This document shows, one piece after another, positions 16,916-24,495 of a DNA stretch of 64,000 nt. This DNA comes from Pseudomonas bharatica CSV86. Lineage in GTDB: Bacteria; Pseudomonadota; Gammaproteobacteria; Pseudomonadales; Pseudomonadaceae. A program made the position numbers and the translations under genes. Positions within the stretch are counted from its first letter, which is position 1, and the number at the start of each line of letters is the position of its first letter. The stretch lies in the NCBI RefSeq assembly GCF_000319305.2, contig NZ_AMWJ02000001.1:2953001-3017000 (forward strand), in the 5' to 3' direction. Below the pieces are notes generated by a model. The model was given only the letters and a program-made list of their open reading frames with translations. It searched no databases and had not been told where the DNA came from.

Positions 16916-17620
16916 CTAGGCAGCAAACACGATCCCGCAACGCGCCGCCGCGTTGCGGATATGTTCCTGCATGGCCTTCTGCGCTGCGGCCGGAGAATGC
17001 CGGGCCAGGGCGCGCAGTATCTTGCGGTGTTCCTGCCAGGTTTCCATGGCGCGCTCGGGACGGATGAACGGCAGCTTCTGGCTTTCGACGAAGATCGCTT
17101 CACTGCTGGTGACGATATGCAGCATCGCCAGGTTGCCACCGGCCTCCAGCAGACGGCGGTGGAAGGCGAAATCCAGCTGCGCCGCCGCCTCGAAATTGCC
17201 CGCCCGCAGTTCCACGCGCATGGCCTCGACATTCACCTCAAGGGCATCGAGGTCGTCGGCGGTCAGGGCATTGGCGGCCTGGCCGGCGGCGAAGCCTTCC
17301 AGCACGTAGCGCAACTGGAAGGTATCCGCCGCACCGATCTGGGCGGCGAAAGGCCAGGCGAACCAGGGTGATTCACTAGCCGGTAGCGGCTTCGCCGCCT
17401 GCACGAACACGCCCTTGCCCGGCTGCACGCTGACCACGCCCAGCGCACTCAGGGACGATAGCGCTTCGCGCAGTGACGCCCGGCTGACACCCAATCGCTC
17501 CGCCAGGTCGCGCTGCGATGGCAGGGCATCGCCAGCCTGGAATCCGCCTTCGCGGATCAGTTGCTGGATAGCCTGCACGGCCTGCTCCGGGACGGCGCTG
17601 CGGGTGGGGGTTTCGAACAT
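16916..17620 (-). CDS. GntR-family regulator, FadR/FCD subfamily
   Basis: The protein has 234 residues. The N-terminal winged HTH (LPSQRDLAERLGVSRASLRE) is followed by an FCD effector domain with the metal-site pattern D-x3-H in LDFAFHRRL, a His in EHRKILRAL and one in MQEHIRNAA. FadR/FCD regulators respond to organic acids or amino acids. The gene is divergent from a complete polar amino acid ABC importer. A 13-bp motif, TGTTCAGACCAGT, lies directly before its own start and again in front of the importer, which argues that it represses both. Confidence 0.9.
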   Translation of the reverse strand: MFETPTRSAVPEQAVQAIQQLIREGGFQAGDALPSQRDLAERLGVSRASLREALSSLSALGVVSVQPGKGVFVQAAKPLPASESPWFAWPFAAQIGAADTFQLRYVLEGFAAGQAANALTADDLDALEVNVEAMRVELRAGNFEAAAQLDFAFHRRLLEAGGNLAMLHIVTSSEAIFVESQKLPFIRPERAMETWQEHRKILRALARHSPAAAQKAMQEHIRNAAARCGIVFAA

Positions 17621-17621
17621 G

Positions 17622-17634
17622 TGTTCAGACCAGT
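17622..17634. promoter_or_regulatory. Operator copy 1 for the GntR/FCD regulator
   Basis: TGTTCAGACCAGT begins two bases upstream of the regulator's ATG. On the other strand it reads ACTGGTCTGAACA, one base off the TnGTnnnACnA pattern of FadR-type operators. An identical copy lies at 17758. Confidence 0.55.
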
Positions 17635-17757
17635 CGGAACGGAAGATGCGCTGTTTTACGTCCTTTCTCACCTGCCGCGCAAGTTTCGCTCCATCCTGGC
17701 GCAGGCCCGTGGCGCCTGCCTTTTCTCGGGGCATACGGCGCCGGCAAGACCCACAAC

Positions 17758-17770
17758 TGTTCAGACCAGT
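17758..17770. promoter_or_regulatory. Operator copy 2, upstream of the ABC importer
   Basis: This is an exact 13-bp repeat of the motif at 17622, 136 bp away, with outer bases ACTG/CAGT giving a dyad. It lies 109 bp before the binding-protein gene, a likely promoter position. Confidence 0.55.
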
Positions 17771-17878
17771 AATACCGCACAACACCTGCTTTCCAGCTCG
17801 TTTCCATGGTTTCCTCCGCAGGCTGGCACGGCGACTGCAATAGCCGGAAACACACCTTTCCGCTGCGAGGCACCGACC

Positions 17879-18658
17879 ATGATTTCCTTCCGCAAACTCC
17901 TGCTTGCCACCCTGCTCTGCGGCAGCGCCCTCGGCGCCCAGGCCGATGTGCTCGGCGACATCACCCAGCGCGGCGTGCTCAAGGTCGCCGTGCCCCAGGA
18001 CTTCCCGCCGTTCGGCTCGGTCGGCCCGGACCTCAAGCCCCGCGGCCTGGATATCGACACCGCGCAACTGCTGGCGGACAAGCTGGGGGTGAAGCTGGCC
18101 CTGACCCCGGTCAACAGCACCAACCGCATCCCGTTCCTCACCACCGGCAAGGTCGACCTGGTGATCTCGAGCCTGGGCAAGAACCCCGAGCGCGAGAAGG
18201 TGGTGGACTTCTCCCTGCCCTACGCGCCCTTCTACCTCGGCGTGTTCGGCCCCGAAGACAGCAGTATCGACAAGGTCGAGGCCCTGGCCGGCAAGACCAT
18301 CAGCGTGACCCGCGGCGCCATCGAGGACATGGAGCTCAGTGCCGTGGCCCCGCAGGGCACCACCATCAAGCGCTTCGAGGACAACAACTCGACCATCGCC
18401 GCCTACCTGTCCGGCCAGGTCGATCTGATTGCCAGCGGCAGCGTGGTGATGGCGGCGATCGCCGAGAAGAATCCGAAGAAGGTGCCGGTGCTCAAGGTCA
18501 AGCTCAAGGACTCGCCGGTGTACGTCGGCATGAGCAAGGAGCAGCCGGCGCTGCGCGACAAGGTCAACGCGATCCTCACCGAAGCCCGCAACGATGGCAG
18601 CCTCAACGCCAATGCCGAGAAATGGCTGAAGCAACCGCTGCCCGCCGACTTCCAGTGA
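17879..18658 (+). CDS. Amino acid ABC transporter, periplasmic binding protein
   Basis: The protein has 259 residues and an N-terminal signal peptide (MISFRKLLLATLLCGSALGA, cut near QAD-V). It is of SBP family 3: GVLKVAVPQDFPPFG at the start of lobe 1, LKPRGLDIDTAQLLADKLGV, and KVDLVISSLGKNPEREKVVD in the ligand region. The pattern is that of polar amino acid/opine binders. It is the first gene of a four-gene importer operon (binding protein, two permeases, ATPase). The ATG at 17879 is the only one that includes the signal peptide. Confidence 0.92.
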   Translation: MISFRKLLLATLLCGSALGAQADVLGDITQRGVLKVAVPQDFPPFGSVGPDLKPRGLDIDTAQLLADKLGVKLALTPVNSTNRIPFLTTGKVDLVISSLGKNPEREKVVDFSLPYAPFYLGVFGPEDSSIDKVEALAGKTISVTRGAIEDMELSAVAPQGTTIKRFEDNNSTIAAYLSGQVDLIASGSVVMAAIAEKNPKKVPVLKVKLKDSPVYVGMSKEQPALRDKVNAILTEARNDGSLNANAEKWLKQPLPADFQ

Positions 18659-18668
18659 GCCCTTGCGC

Positions 18669-19334
18669 ATGGCCTATCAATTCGATTTCGCTGCAGTACT
18701 GGCCCAGGGTGACCTGCTGCTCAAGGGTGCGCTGTTCACCCTGGAGCTGACCCTGATCGGTACCGTGGCCGGCGTGGCCGTGGGCATCCTTGGCGCGGTG
18801 GTCCGCGCCTGGCAACTGCGTCCGTTCAACTGGGTGTTCGCGGCGTACGTGGAACTGATCCGCAACACACCCTTCATCGTCCAGCTGTTCTTCATCTTCT
18901 TCGGCCTGCCGGCCCTGGGCCTGCGCATGACGGAATGGCAGGCCGCGGTGCTGGCCATGATCATCAACCTGGGCGCCTATTCCACCGAGATCATCCGCGC
19001 CGGCATCCAGGCGATACCGCGGGGTCAGCTGGAAGCCGCGGCGGCCCTGGCCCTGAGCCGGGTCGAGACTTTCCGCCACGTAATCCTGCGCCCGGCCCTG
19101 GCGCGGGTATGGCCGGCGCTGTCGAGCCAGATCGTGATCGTCATGCTGGGTTCGGCGGTGTGCTCGCAGATTGCGACCGAAGAGTTGTCGTTCGCCGCCA
19201 ACTTCATCCAGTCGCGCAACTTCCGCGCCTTCGAAACCTACCTGCTGACCACCCTGGTGTACCTGCTGATGGCCATCGCCGTGCGCCAGGTGCTCAACCT
19301 GCTGGGCCGGCGCCTGATCCTGAGGAAAGGCTGA
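18669..19334 (+). CDS. Amino acid ABC transporter, permease 1
   Basis: The protein has 221 residues from the ATG at 18669, ten bases after the binding-protein stop; a TTG two codons earlier is possible. It has about five membrane helices, the HisMQ-type run VELIRNTPFIVQLFFIFFGL, and the ATPase-contacting EAA loop AYSTEIIRAGIQAIPRGQLE followed by AAAALAL. Its stop overlaps the start of the second permease. It forms a heterodimeric channel with the next gene product. Confidence 0.92.
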   Translation: MAYQFDFAAVLAQGDLLLKGALFTLELTLIGTVAGVAVGILGAVVRAWQLRPFNWVFAAYVELIRNTPFIVQLFFIFFGLPALGLRMTEWQAAVLAMIINLGAYSTEIIRAGIQAIPRGQLEAAAALALSRVETFRHVILRPALARVWPALSSQIVIVMLGSAVCSQIATEELSFAANFIQSRNFRAFETYLLTTLVYLLMAIAVRQVLNLLGRRLILRKG

Positions 19335-19981
19335 TGGAATTCACCTTGTGGGACATCGTCCGCAACCTGCTGGTCGGCCTGCAGTGGACCCTGCTGCTGT
19401 CGCTGGTGGCCTTCGTCTGCGGCGGCCTGGGCGGTTTGCTGATGCTGCTGGCACGAATCTCGGAAAACGCCAGCCTGCGCGTGCTTGCCCGCTGCTATAT
19501 CGAGCTATTCCAGGGCACGCCACTGCTGATGCAGCTGTTCATGGTGTTCTTCGGCATTGCCCTGTTCGGCATCGACGTCTCGGCCTGGATGGCGGCGACA
19601 GTGGCGTTGACCCTGTTCACCAGCGCCTTCCTCGCCGAGATCTGGCGCGGCTGCGTCGAGTCGATCCCGCGCGGGCAATGGGAGGCAGGCTCGAGCCTGG
19701 CGCTGAACCGCTACGAGCAACTGCGCCATGTGATCCTGCCGCAAGCCCTGCGTATCGCCGTGGCGCCGACCGTCGGCTTTTCGGTGCAAGTGGTCAAGGG
19801 CACCGCGGTGACCTCGATCATCGGTTTCACCGAACTGACCAAGACCGGCGGCATGCTGGCCAATGCCACGTTCGAACCCTTCCTGATCTACGGCCTGGTT
19901 GCCCTGGGCTATTTCATCCTGTGTTTTCCATTGTCCCTGGGTGCGCGTTACCTGGAGAGGAGGCTGCATGCCGCTGGTTAG
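19334..19981 (+). CDS. Amino acid ABC transporter, permease 2
   Basis: The protein has 215 residues; the ATG overlaps the previous TGA by one base. It shows IELFQGTPLLMQLFMVFFGI and the EAA loop LAEIWRGCVESIPRGQWEAG, typical of the HisM/GlnP permeases. About five transmembrane helices are predicted. It ends 14 bp inside the ATPase gene, so all four importer genes are translationally linked. Confidence 0.92.
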   Translation: MEFTLWDIVRNLLVGLQWTLLLSLVAFVCGGLGGLLMLLARISENASLRVLARCYIELFQGTPLLMQLFMVFFGIALFGIDVSAWMAATVALTLFTSAFLAEIWRGCVESIPRGQWEAGSSLALNRYEQLRHVILPQALRIAVAPTVGFSVQVVKGTAVTSIIGFTELTKTGGMLANATFEPFLIYGLVALGYFILCFPLSLGARYLERRLHAAG

Positions 19982-20696
19982 AGTGTCCGCGTTGCACAAG
20001 TACTACGGGGACAACCATGTCCTCAAGGGTGTCGACCTGAGCATCGAGCAAGGCGAGGTGGTGGCGATCATCGGACGCAGCGGCTCGGGCAAGAGCACCT
20101 TGCTGCGCACCCTGAACGGCCTGGAGTCGATCAATGATGGGGTGATCGAGGTGGACGGCGAGTACCTCGACGCCGCCCGTGCCGACCTGCGGTCGTTGCG
20201 ACAGAAGGTCGGGATGATTTTCCAGCAGTTCAACCTGTTCCCGCACCTGAGCATCGGCGAGAACGTCATGCTCGCCCCGCAACTGGTGAAGAAAACGCCC
20301 AAGGCCGAAGCCCGCGAGCTGGCGCAGCGCATGCTCGACCGGGTCGGCCTGGGCAATCGTTTCGACGCCTTCCCCGACCAGCTTTCCGGTGGCCAGCAGC
20401 AGCGGGTGGCCATCGCCCGGGCCCTGGCGATGTCGCCGAAAGTGCTGTTATGCGATGAAATCACCTCGGCGCTGGACCCGGAGCTGGTCAACGAAGTGCT
20501 GGCGGTGGTCCGCGAACTGGCGCGGGAAGGCATGACCCTGGTGATGGTCACCCACGAAATGCGCTTTGCCCGTGAGGTAGGCGACAAGCTGGTGTTCATG
20601 CACCAGGGCAAGGTGCATGAGATGGGCGATCCGAAGGTGCTGTTCGACGCACCGCAAACGCCGGAGCTGGCGAATTTCATTGGTAGCGTTGCCTGA
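19968..20696 (+). CDS. Amino acid ABC transporter, ATP-binding protein
   Basis: The protein has 242 residues. The Walker A is GRSGSGKST, the Q-loop QQFNLFPHLS, the signature LSGGQQQRVAIARAL, and Walker B with catalytic Glu is VLLCDEITSALDPE; the switch His is in MVTHEMRFA. It starts at the ATG at 19968 behind GGAGAGGAGG and overlaps the permease by 14 bp. It energises import for the upstream permeases. The DEITS variant of the usual DEPTS is common in this family. Confidence 0.95.
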   Translation: MPLVRVSALHKYYGDNHVLKGVDLSIEQGEVVAIIGRSGSGKSTLLRTLNGLESINDGVIEVDGEYLDAARADLRSLRQKVGMIFQQFNLFPHLSIGENVMLAPQLVKKTPKAEARELAQRMLDRVGLGNRFDAFPDQLSGGQQQRVAIARALAMSPKVLLCDEITSALDPELVNEVLAVVRELAREGMTLVMVTHEMRFAREVGDKLVFMHQGKVHEMGDPKVLFDAPQTPELANFIGSVA

Positions 20697-20703
20697 ACAC
20701 AGA

Positions 20704-20925
20704 ACCCTGTGGGAGCTGGCTTGCCAGCGATGAGGCCGGCTTGAGCAATGATGTTGTCAGATACGGCCAAATCGCTGGCAAGCCAGCTCCCACAAGGTAC
20801 GCGCCGAACCCAGATTGTGTGGCCAGCACAAAAACCTGTGGGAGCTGGCTTGCCAGCGATGAGGCCGGCTTGAGCAATGATGCTGTCAGGTCAGGCCCAA
20901 TTGCTGGCAAGCCAGTGCCCACAAG
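20704..20925. repeat. Two tandem REPIN-like REP doublets
   Basis: Two doublets, 20704-20797 and 20834-20925, share the arms and the linker GGCTTGAGCAATGATG-TGTCAG, with one base different. The last arm has decayed (CCAGTGCCCACA). They fill the space between the importer operon (+) and map (-), which converge here. Confidence 0.9.
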
Positions 20926-20926
20926 G

Positions 20927-21697
20927 TTAGCGGCGGTTCTCAGGCCAGGTGGTGAGGACCTCGAATCCATCGCTGGTCACCACCACCATATGCTCCCACT
21001 GCGCCGACAATGAATTGTCCCTGGTGACCACCGTCCACTGGTCCGCCAGGGTCTGGGTCTGGCGCTTGCCGTAGTTGAGCATCGGCTCGATGGTGAAGAT
21101 CATCCCTTCCTTCAGGCGCATGCCATAGCCACGCTGGCCGAAATGCAGGATCTGCGGTTCGCCATGGTAGACCTGCCCGATGCCGTGTCCGCAGTACTCG
21201 CGGACCACACTGAATCCGGCGCCCTCGCCCACCGACTGGATGGCGTGGCCGATATCACCCAGGGTCGCCCCCGGCCGCACCACGCGAATCCCCGCCCACA
21301 TCGCCTCGAAGGTCACGTCGATCAAGCGCTGGGCTTCGGCGCTGACCTTGCCCACCGTGTACATGCGGCTGGTATCGCCGTACCAACCGTCCTTGATCAC
21401 TGCCGTGTCGATATTGACGATGTCACCTTCGTTGAGCACCCGCGCCGACGGAATGCCGTGGCACACCACCTCGTTGACCGAGATGCAGAGGGTCTTGGGG
21501 AAACCGTGGTAGCCGACGTTGGCCGGGATGGCCTTCTGCACGTTGACGATGTAGTCGTGGCAGATGCGGTCCAGCTCATCGGTGCTGACCCCGGGCTGGA
21601 CATGCGGCTTGATCATCGCCAGCACATCGGCGGCCAGTTCGGCGGCGATGCGCGAGCGGGCGATCTGCTCGGGGTATGCAGGGTGATGTTTCTCAAT
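20927..21697 (-). CDS. map: Methionine aminopeptidase, type I (second copy), ATT start
   Basis: The protein has 256 residues. Metal ligands of the pita-bread fold are visible: D in NIDTAVIKDGWYGDTSRMY (two Asp), H in EYCGHGIGQVYH, E in FTIEPML and E in SAQWEHMVVV. It removes N-terminal methionine from new proteins. There is no in-frame ATG at the expected start. The frame begins naturally at ATT (21697), six bases after a GGAGG, and overlaps the TGA of the ParD-like gene. The alternatives (TTG at about 21736 or ATG at 21766) lie well inside the upstream gene and lack a good site. It is probably a paralogue of the housekeeping map beside rpsB. Confidence 0.88.
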   Translation of the reverse strand: MEKHHPAYPEQIARSRIAAELAADVLAMIKPHVQPGVSTDELDRICHDYIVNVQKAIPANVGYHGFPKTLCISVNEVVCHGIPSARVLNEGDIVNIDTAVIKDGWYGDTSRMYTVGKVSAEAQRLIDVTFEAMWAGIRVVRPGATLGDIGHAIQSVGEGAGFSVVREYCGHGIGQVYHGEPQILHFGQRGYGMRLKEGMIFTIEPMLNYGKRQTQTLADQWTVVTRDNSLSAQWEHMVVVTSDGFEVLTTWPENRR

Positions 21698-21953
21698 GCT
21701 GGGCCTCCAGGACGCGTGGGCTCGAGGCGCCGTCAAGGGCGCAGACCTGCCTGATATCGAGGCCACCCTGCTGTTCGGCCTGGATCAGCAGACGGCAGAT
21801 TTCGTTGTGGTTCAGGTCGGGATGCAGCTCGGCGAGCATGCCGATGCGCATCCAGTGTTCGGCCTGGGCATTGATCGAGCGACTCAGGGCACTACTGGCG
21901 ACGCGAAGGCTCTCATGCATGCTTTCAGAGATCTTTACGATACCCATGGACAT
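21693..21953 (-). CDS. ParD-like ribbon-helix-helix protein
   Basis: The protein has 86 residues. The N-terminal segment MGIVKISESMHESLRVASSA looks like a ribbon-helix-helix DNA-binding fold, followed by SRSINAQAEHWMRIGMLAEL and the tail LIQAEQQGGLDIRQV. It resembles the ParD-like family often found just before a second map gene. No ParE-like toxin is adjacent, so a toxin-antitoxin role is not supported. More likely it controls its own operon with map. Its stop overlaps the map start. Confidence 0.75.
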   Translation of the reverse strand: MSMGIVKISESMHESLRVASSALSRSINAQAEHWMRIGMLAELHPDLNHNEICRLLIQAEQQGGLDIRQVCALDGASSPRVLEAQH

Positions 21954-22111
21954 TTCCTATATGAAACGCAGACGAATCGTATACTACCCGAAAATTTGCG
22001 CTGGGTAACATTTCCCGCTTGAAGCCCTGTACGGCGCTTCGCTGGAAAAGCACAGTTTCGCGCTTACGCTTTATCGATAGCCCGGTCACGCATCTGCTCA
22101 AGGAAGTTCAA

Positions 22112-22714
22112 GTGCCATCGATCTACCAGCTCAAACCCCGCTTCCAGGCGCTGTTGCGCCCGGGTGTCAGCCGCCTGCATGAGCGCGGCGTCACCGCCAA
22201 CCAGGTAACCCTCGCCGCCGCCCTGATCTCCGTACTGCTCGGCGTGTTGCTCGCCTGGGGCGCTTCCCATGCGTGGCTGTTCGCCCTGCTGCCGCTATGG
22301 ATGCTGCTGCGCATGGCGCTCAATGCCGTGGACGGCATGCTCGCCCGGGAGTTCGGCCAGCAATCGCGCCTGGGCGCCTACCTCAACGAACTCTGCGACG
22401 TCATTGCCGATACCGCGCTGTACCTGCCCTTCGCCCTGCTGCCCGGGGTATGGCCGCTGCTGGTGGTACTGGTGGCGGTGGCCGCGCTGGTCAGCGAATA
22501 CGCCGGAGTCACGGGTCCGCTGGCCGGGGCTTCGCGACGCTACGACGGCCCCATGGGCAAGAGCGACCGTGCCTTCGTCTTCGGCGCCCTGGGCCTGGCA
22601 GTGGCCCTCGCCATGCCGCCAGCCTGGGTCAACGGCGTATTGCTGGTGGTCCTGCTGCTATGCCTGTTCACTCTCTATAACCGGGTTCGCCAAGGTCTGG
22701 CCGAAACCCGCTGA
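22112..22714 (+). CDS. ynbA: CDP-alcohol phosphatidyltransferase (YnbA-like)
   Basis: From the GTG at 22112 (AAGGAAG upstream) the product has 200 residues, the length of E. coli YnbA. It has several membrane helices and the family's metal/CDP motif D-G-x2-A-R-x8-G-x3-D-x3-D. Here this reads DGMLAREFGQQSRLG followed by AYLNELCD, so the third Asp is Asn. It would displace CMP from CDP-diacylglycerol or another CDP-alcohol to make a phosphodiester lipid. It is first in a six-gene lipid cluster. The Asn change may affect activity or substrate and should be weighed when assigning function. Confidence 0.85.
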   Translation: MPSIYQLKPRFQALLRPGVSRLHERGVTANQVTLAAALISVLLGVLLAWGASHAWLFALLPLWMLLRMALNAVDGMLAREFGQQSRLGAYLNELCDVIADTALYLPFALLPGVWPLLVVLVAVAALVSEYAGVTGPLAGASRRYDGPMGKSDRAFVFGALGLAVALAMPPAWVNGVLLVVLLLCLFTLYNRVRQGLAETR

Positions 22715-22740
22715 ACTCCAGCCGGATAAGGATCTGTCCC

Positions 22741-24495
22741 ATGCGTCAGGTGCATTCATCGCATTTCACCACCCATGACGGCGTCGAGCTGTTCTATCGC
22801 CACTGGCCGGCACAACGCGAGCCGGGCCAGGCCAGGAAGGCCGTGGTCATGTTCCATCGCGGCCATGAACACGGCGGCCGCATGGCTCACCTGGTAGACG
22901 AACTGGACCTGCCCGACCACGACTTCTTCGCCTGGGACGCCCGCGGCCACGGCCAGTCCCCGGGCACCCGCGGCGACAGCCCGGGCTTCGCCCACAGCGT
23001 GCGCGACGTGCAGACCTTCATTTGCCATATCGGCGACCAGCACGGGATTCCCGAAACGGATATCGCCGTTCTCGCCCAAAGCGTCGGCGCCGTGCTGGTG
23101 GCGACCTGGGCCCATGACTACGCACCCAAGGTGCGCTGCCTGGTGCTGGCCTCGCCGGCCTTCGATATCAAGCTGTACGTGCCCTTCGCCCGCCCCGGTC
23201 TCAAGGCCCTGCGCGCCTGGCGCGGCAATTTCTTCGTCAACAGCTACGTCAAGCCGCAGTTGCTTACCCATGATCCGGAGCGGGTGCTGAGCTACCGCAG
23301 CGATCCGCTGATCACCCGGCCGATCTCGGTGAACATGCTGCTTGGCCTGTACGATGCTGCAGACCGGGTGGTGGCCGACGCCCAAGCGATCCAGATCCCC
23401 ACGCAACTGCTGATTTCCGGGGCCGACGTGGTGGTCCGGCGCAAGCCGCAGGAAGATTTCTTCGAGCGCCTTGGCACCCTGCACAAGGAAAAGCACATCC
23501 TCCCCGGCTTCTTCCACGACACCCTCGGCGAGCGCGATCGCGGCCATGCCCTGGCACGGATCCGGCGTTTCGTCCGCCAGTGTTTCCAGCAGCCCGCGCA
23601 GCGCCCGAGCCTGCTCGACGCCGACAGGCAGGGCGCCAGCTGCGCCGAGGCCGAGAGCCTGGCTGCGCCGTTGCCGAAATACTCGCCGCGCAACCTCTAC
23701 TGGCAGGCCACCCGCGCCTCGCTGCGCCTGGGCAAGGGGCTGTCCGAGGGCATCAAGCTGGGCTTCGACACCGGTTTCGATTCCGGCAGCACCCTCGACT
23801 ACGTCTACCGTAACCAGCCCGCCGGCAAGGGCAACTTCGGCCAGTTGGTGGACCGCAACTACCTCGACGCCATCGGCTGGCGCGGCATCCGCCAGCGCAA
23901 GCTGCATGCCGAGGAACTGCTGCGCCTGGCCATCGCCCGCCTGCGTGAACAAGGGCGGGCGGTGCATATCGTCGATATCGCCGCCGGCCACGGGCGCTAC
24001 ATTCTAGAAGCACTGGAAGGGCTGGAACAGCGTCCCGATTCGATCCTGCTGCGCGACTACAGCGAGCTGAACGTCAGCCAGGGCAGCGCGCTGATCGAGG
24101 AGAAAGGCCTGGGCGATATCGCCCGCTTCGTGCGTGGCGACGCCTTCGACCGGGCGTCCCTCGCCGCCCTTGATCCACGGCCGAGCGTGGCAGTGGTGTC
24201 CGGGCTGTACGAGCTGTTCCCCGACAACGACCTGATCCGCGCCTCCCTCGGCGGCCTGGCCGATGCCGTCGAAGACGGCGGCTACCTGGTCTACACCGGC
24301 CAGCCGTGGCACCCGCAACTGGAGATGATCGCCCGTGCCCTGACCAGCCATCGCGACGGTCAGCCCTGGGTGATGCGTCGGCGCAGCCAGGCGGAGATGG
24401 ACCAACTGGTCGAGGCCGCCGGCTTCCGCAAGCTGGAGCAGCGCATCGATGAATGGGGCATCTTCAGCGTCAGCCTGGCCCGGCGGGTACGTTGA
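22741..24495 (+). CDS. ynbC: Bifunctional alpha/beta hydrolase - SAM methyltransferase (YnbC-like)
   Basis: The protein has 584 residues, the size of E. coli YnbC. Residues about 1-290 are an alpha/beta hydrolase of the monoacylglycerol lipase type: GHEHGGRM oxyanion region, DARGHGQSPG, nucleophile Ser114 in LAQSVGA and the late His in LPGFFHDTLG. After a linker, residues about 380-584 are a class I methyltransferase with motif I VDIAAGHGRYILEA and FPDNDLIRASLGGLADAVEDG. The fusion suggests that deacylation and methylation act on one lipid. The stop overlaps the ATG of the next gene. No signal peptide, so cytoplasmic or membrane-associated. Confidence 0.9.
   Translation: MRQVHSSHFTTHDGVELFYRHWPAQREPGQARKAVVMFHRGHEHGGRMAHLVDELDLPDHDFFAWDARGHGQSPGTRGDSPGFAHSVRDVQTFICHIGDQHGIPETDIAVLAQSVGAVLVATWAHDYAPKVRCLVLASPAFDIKLYVPFARPGLKALRAWRGNFFVNSYVKPQLLTHDPERVLSYRSDPLITRPISVNMLLGLYDAADRVVADAQAIQIPTQLLISGADVVVRRKPQEDFFERLGTLHKEKHILPGFFHDTLGERDRGHALARIRRFVRQCFQQPAQRPSLLDADRQGASCAEAESLAAPLPKYSPRNLYWQATRASLRLGKGLSEGIKLGFDTGFDSGSTLDYVYRNQPAGKGNFGQLVDRNYLDAIGWRGIRQRKLHAEELLRLAIARLREQGRAVHIVDIAAGHGRYILEALEGLEQRPDSILLRDYSELNVSQGSALIEEKGLGDIARFVRGDAFDRASLAALDPRPSVAVVSGLYELFPDNDLIRASLGGLADAVEDGGYLVYTGQPWHPQLEMIARALTSHRDGQPWVMRRRSQAEMDQLVEAAGFRKLEQRIDEWGIFSVSLARRVR

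Noticed and set aside
20704..20925. Repeats resembling a short CRISPR array
   Set aside because: The units are inverted REP pairs with imperfect, non-unique linkers; no direct repeats of uniform size and no cas genes.
21693..21953. Toxin-antitoxin module (ParD/ParE)
   Set aside because: No ParE-like or other small toxin ORF is adjacent; the ParD-like gene is coupled to map instead.
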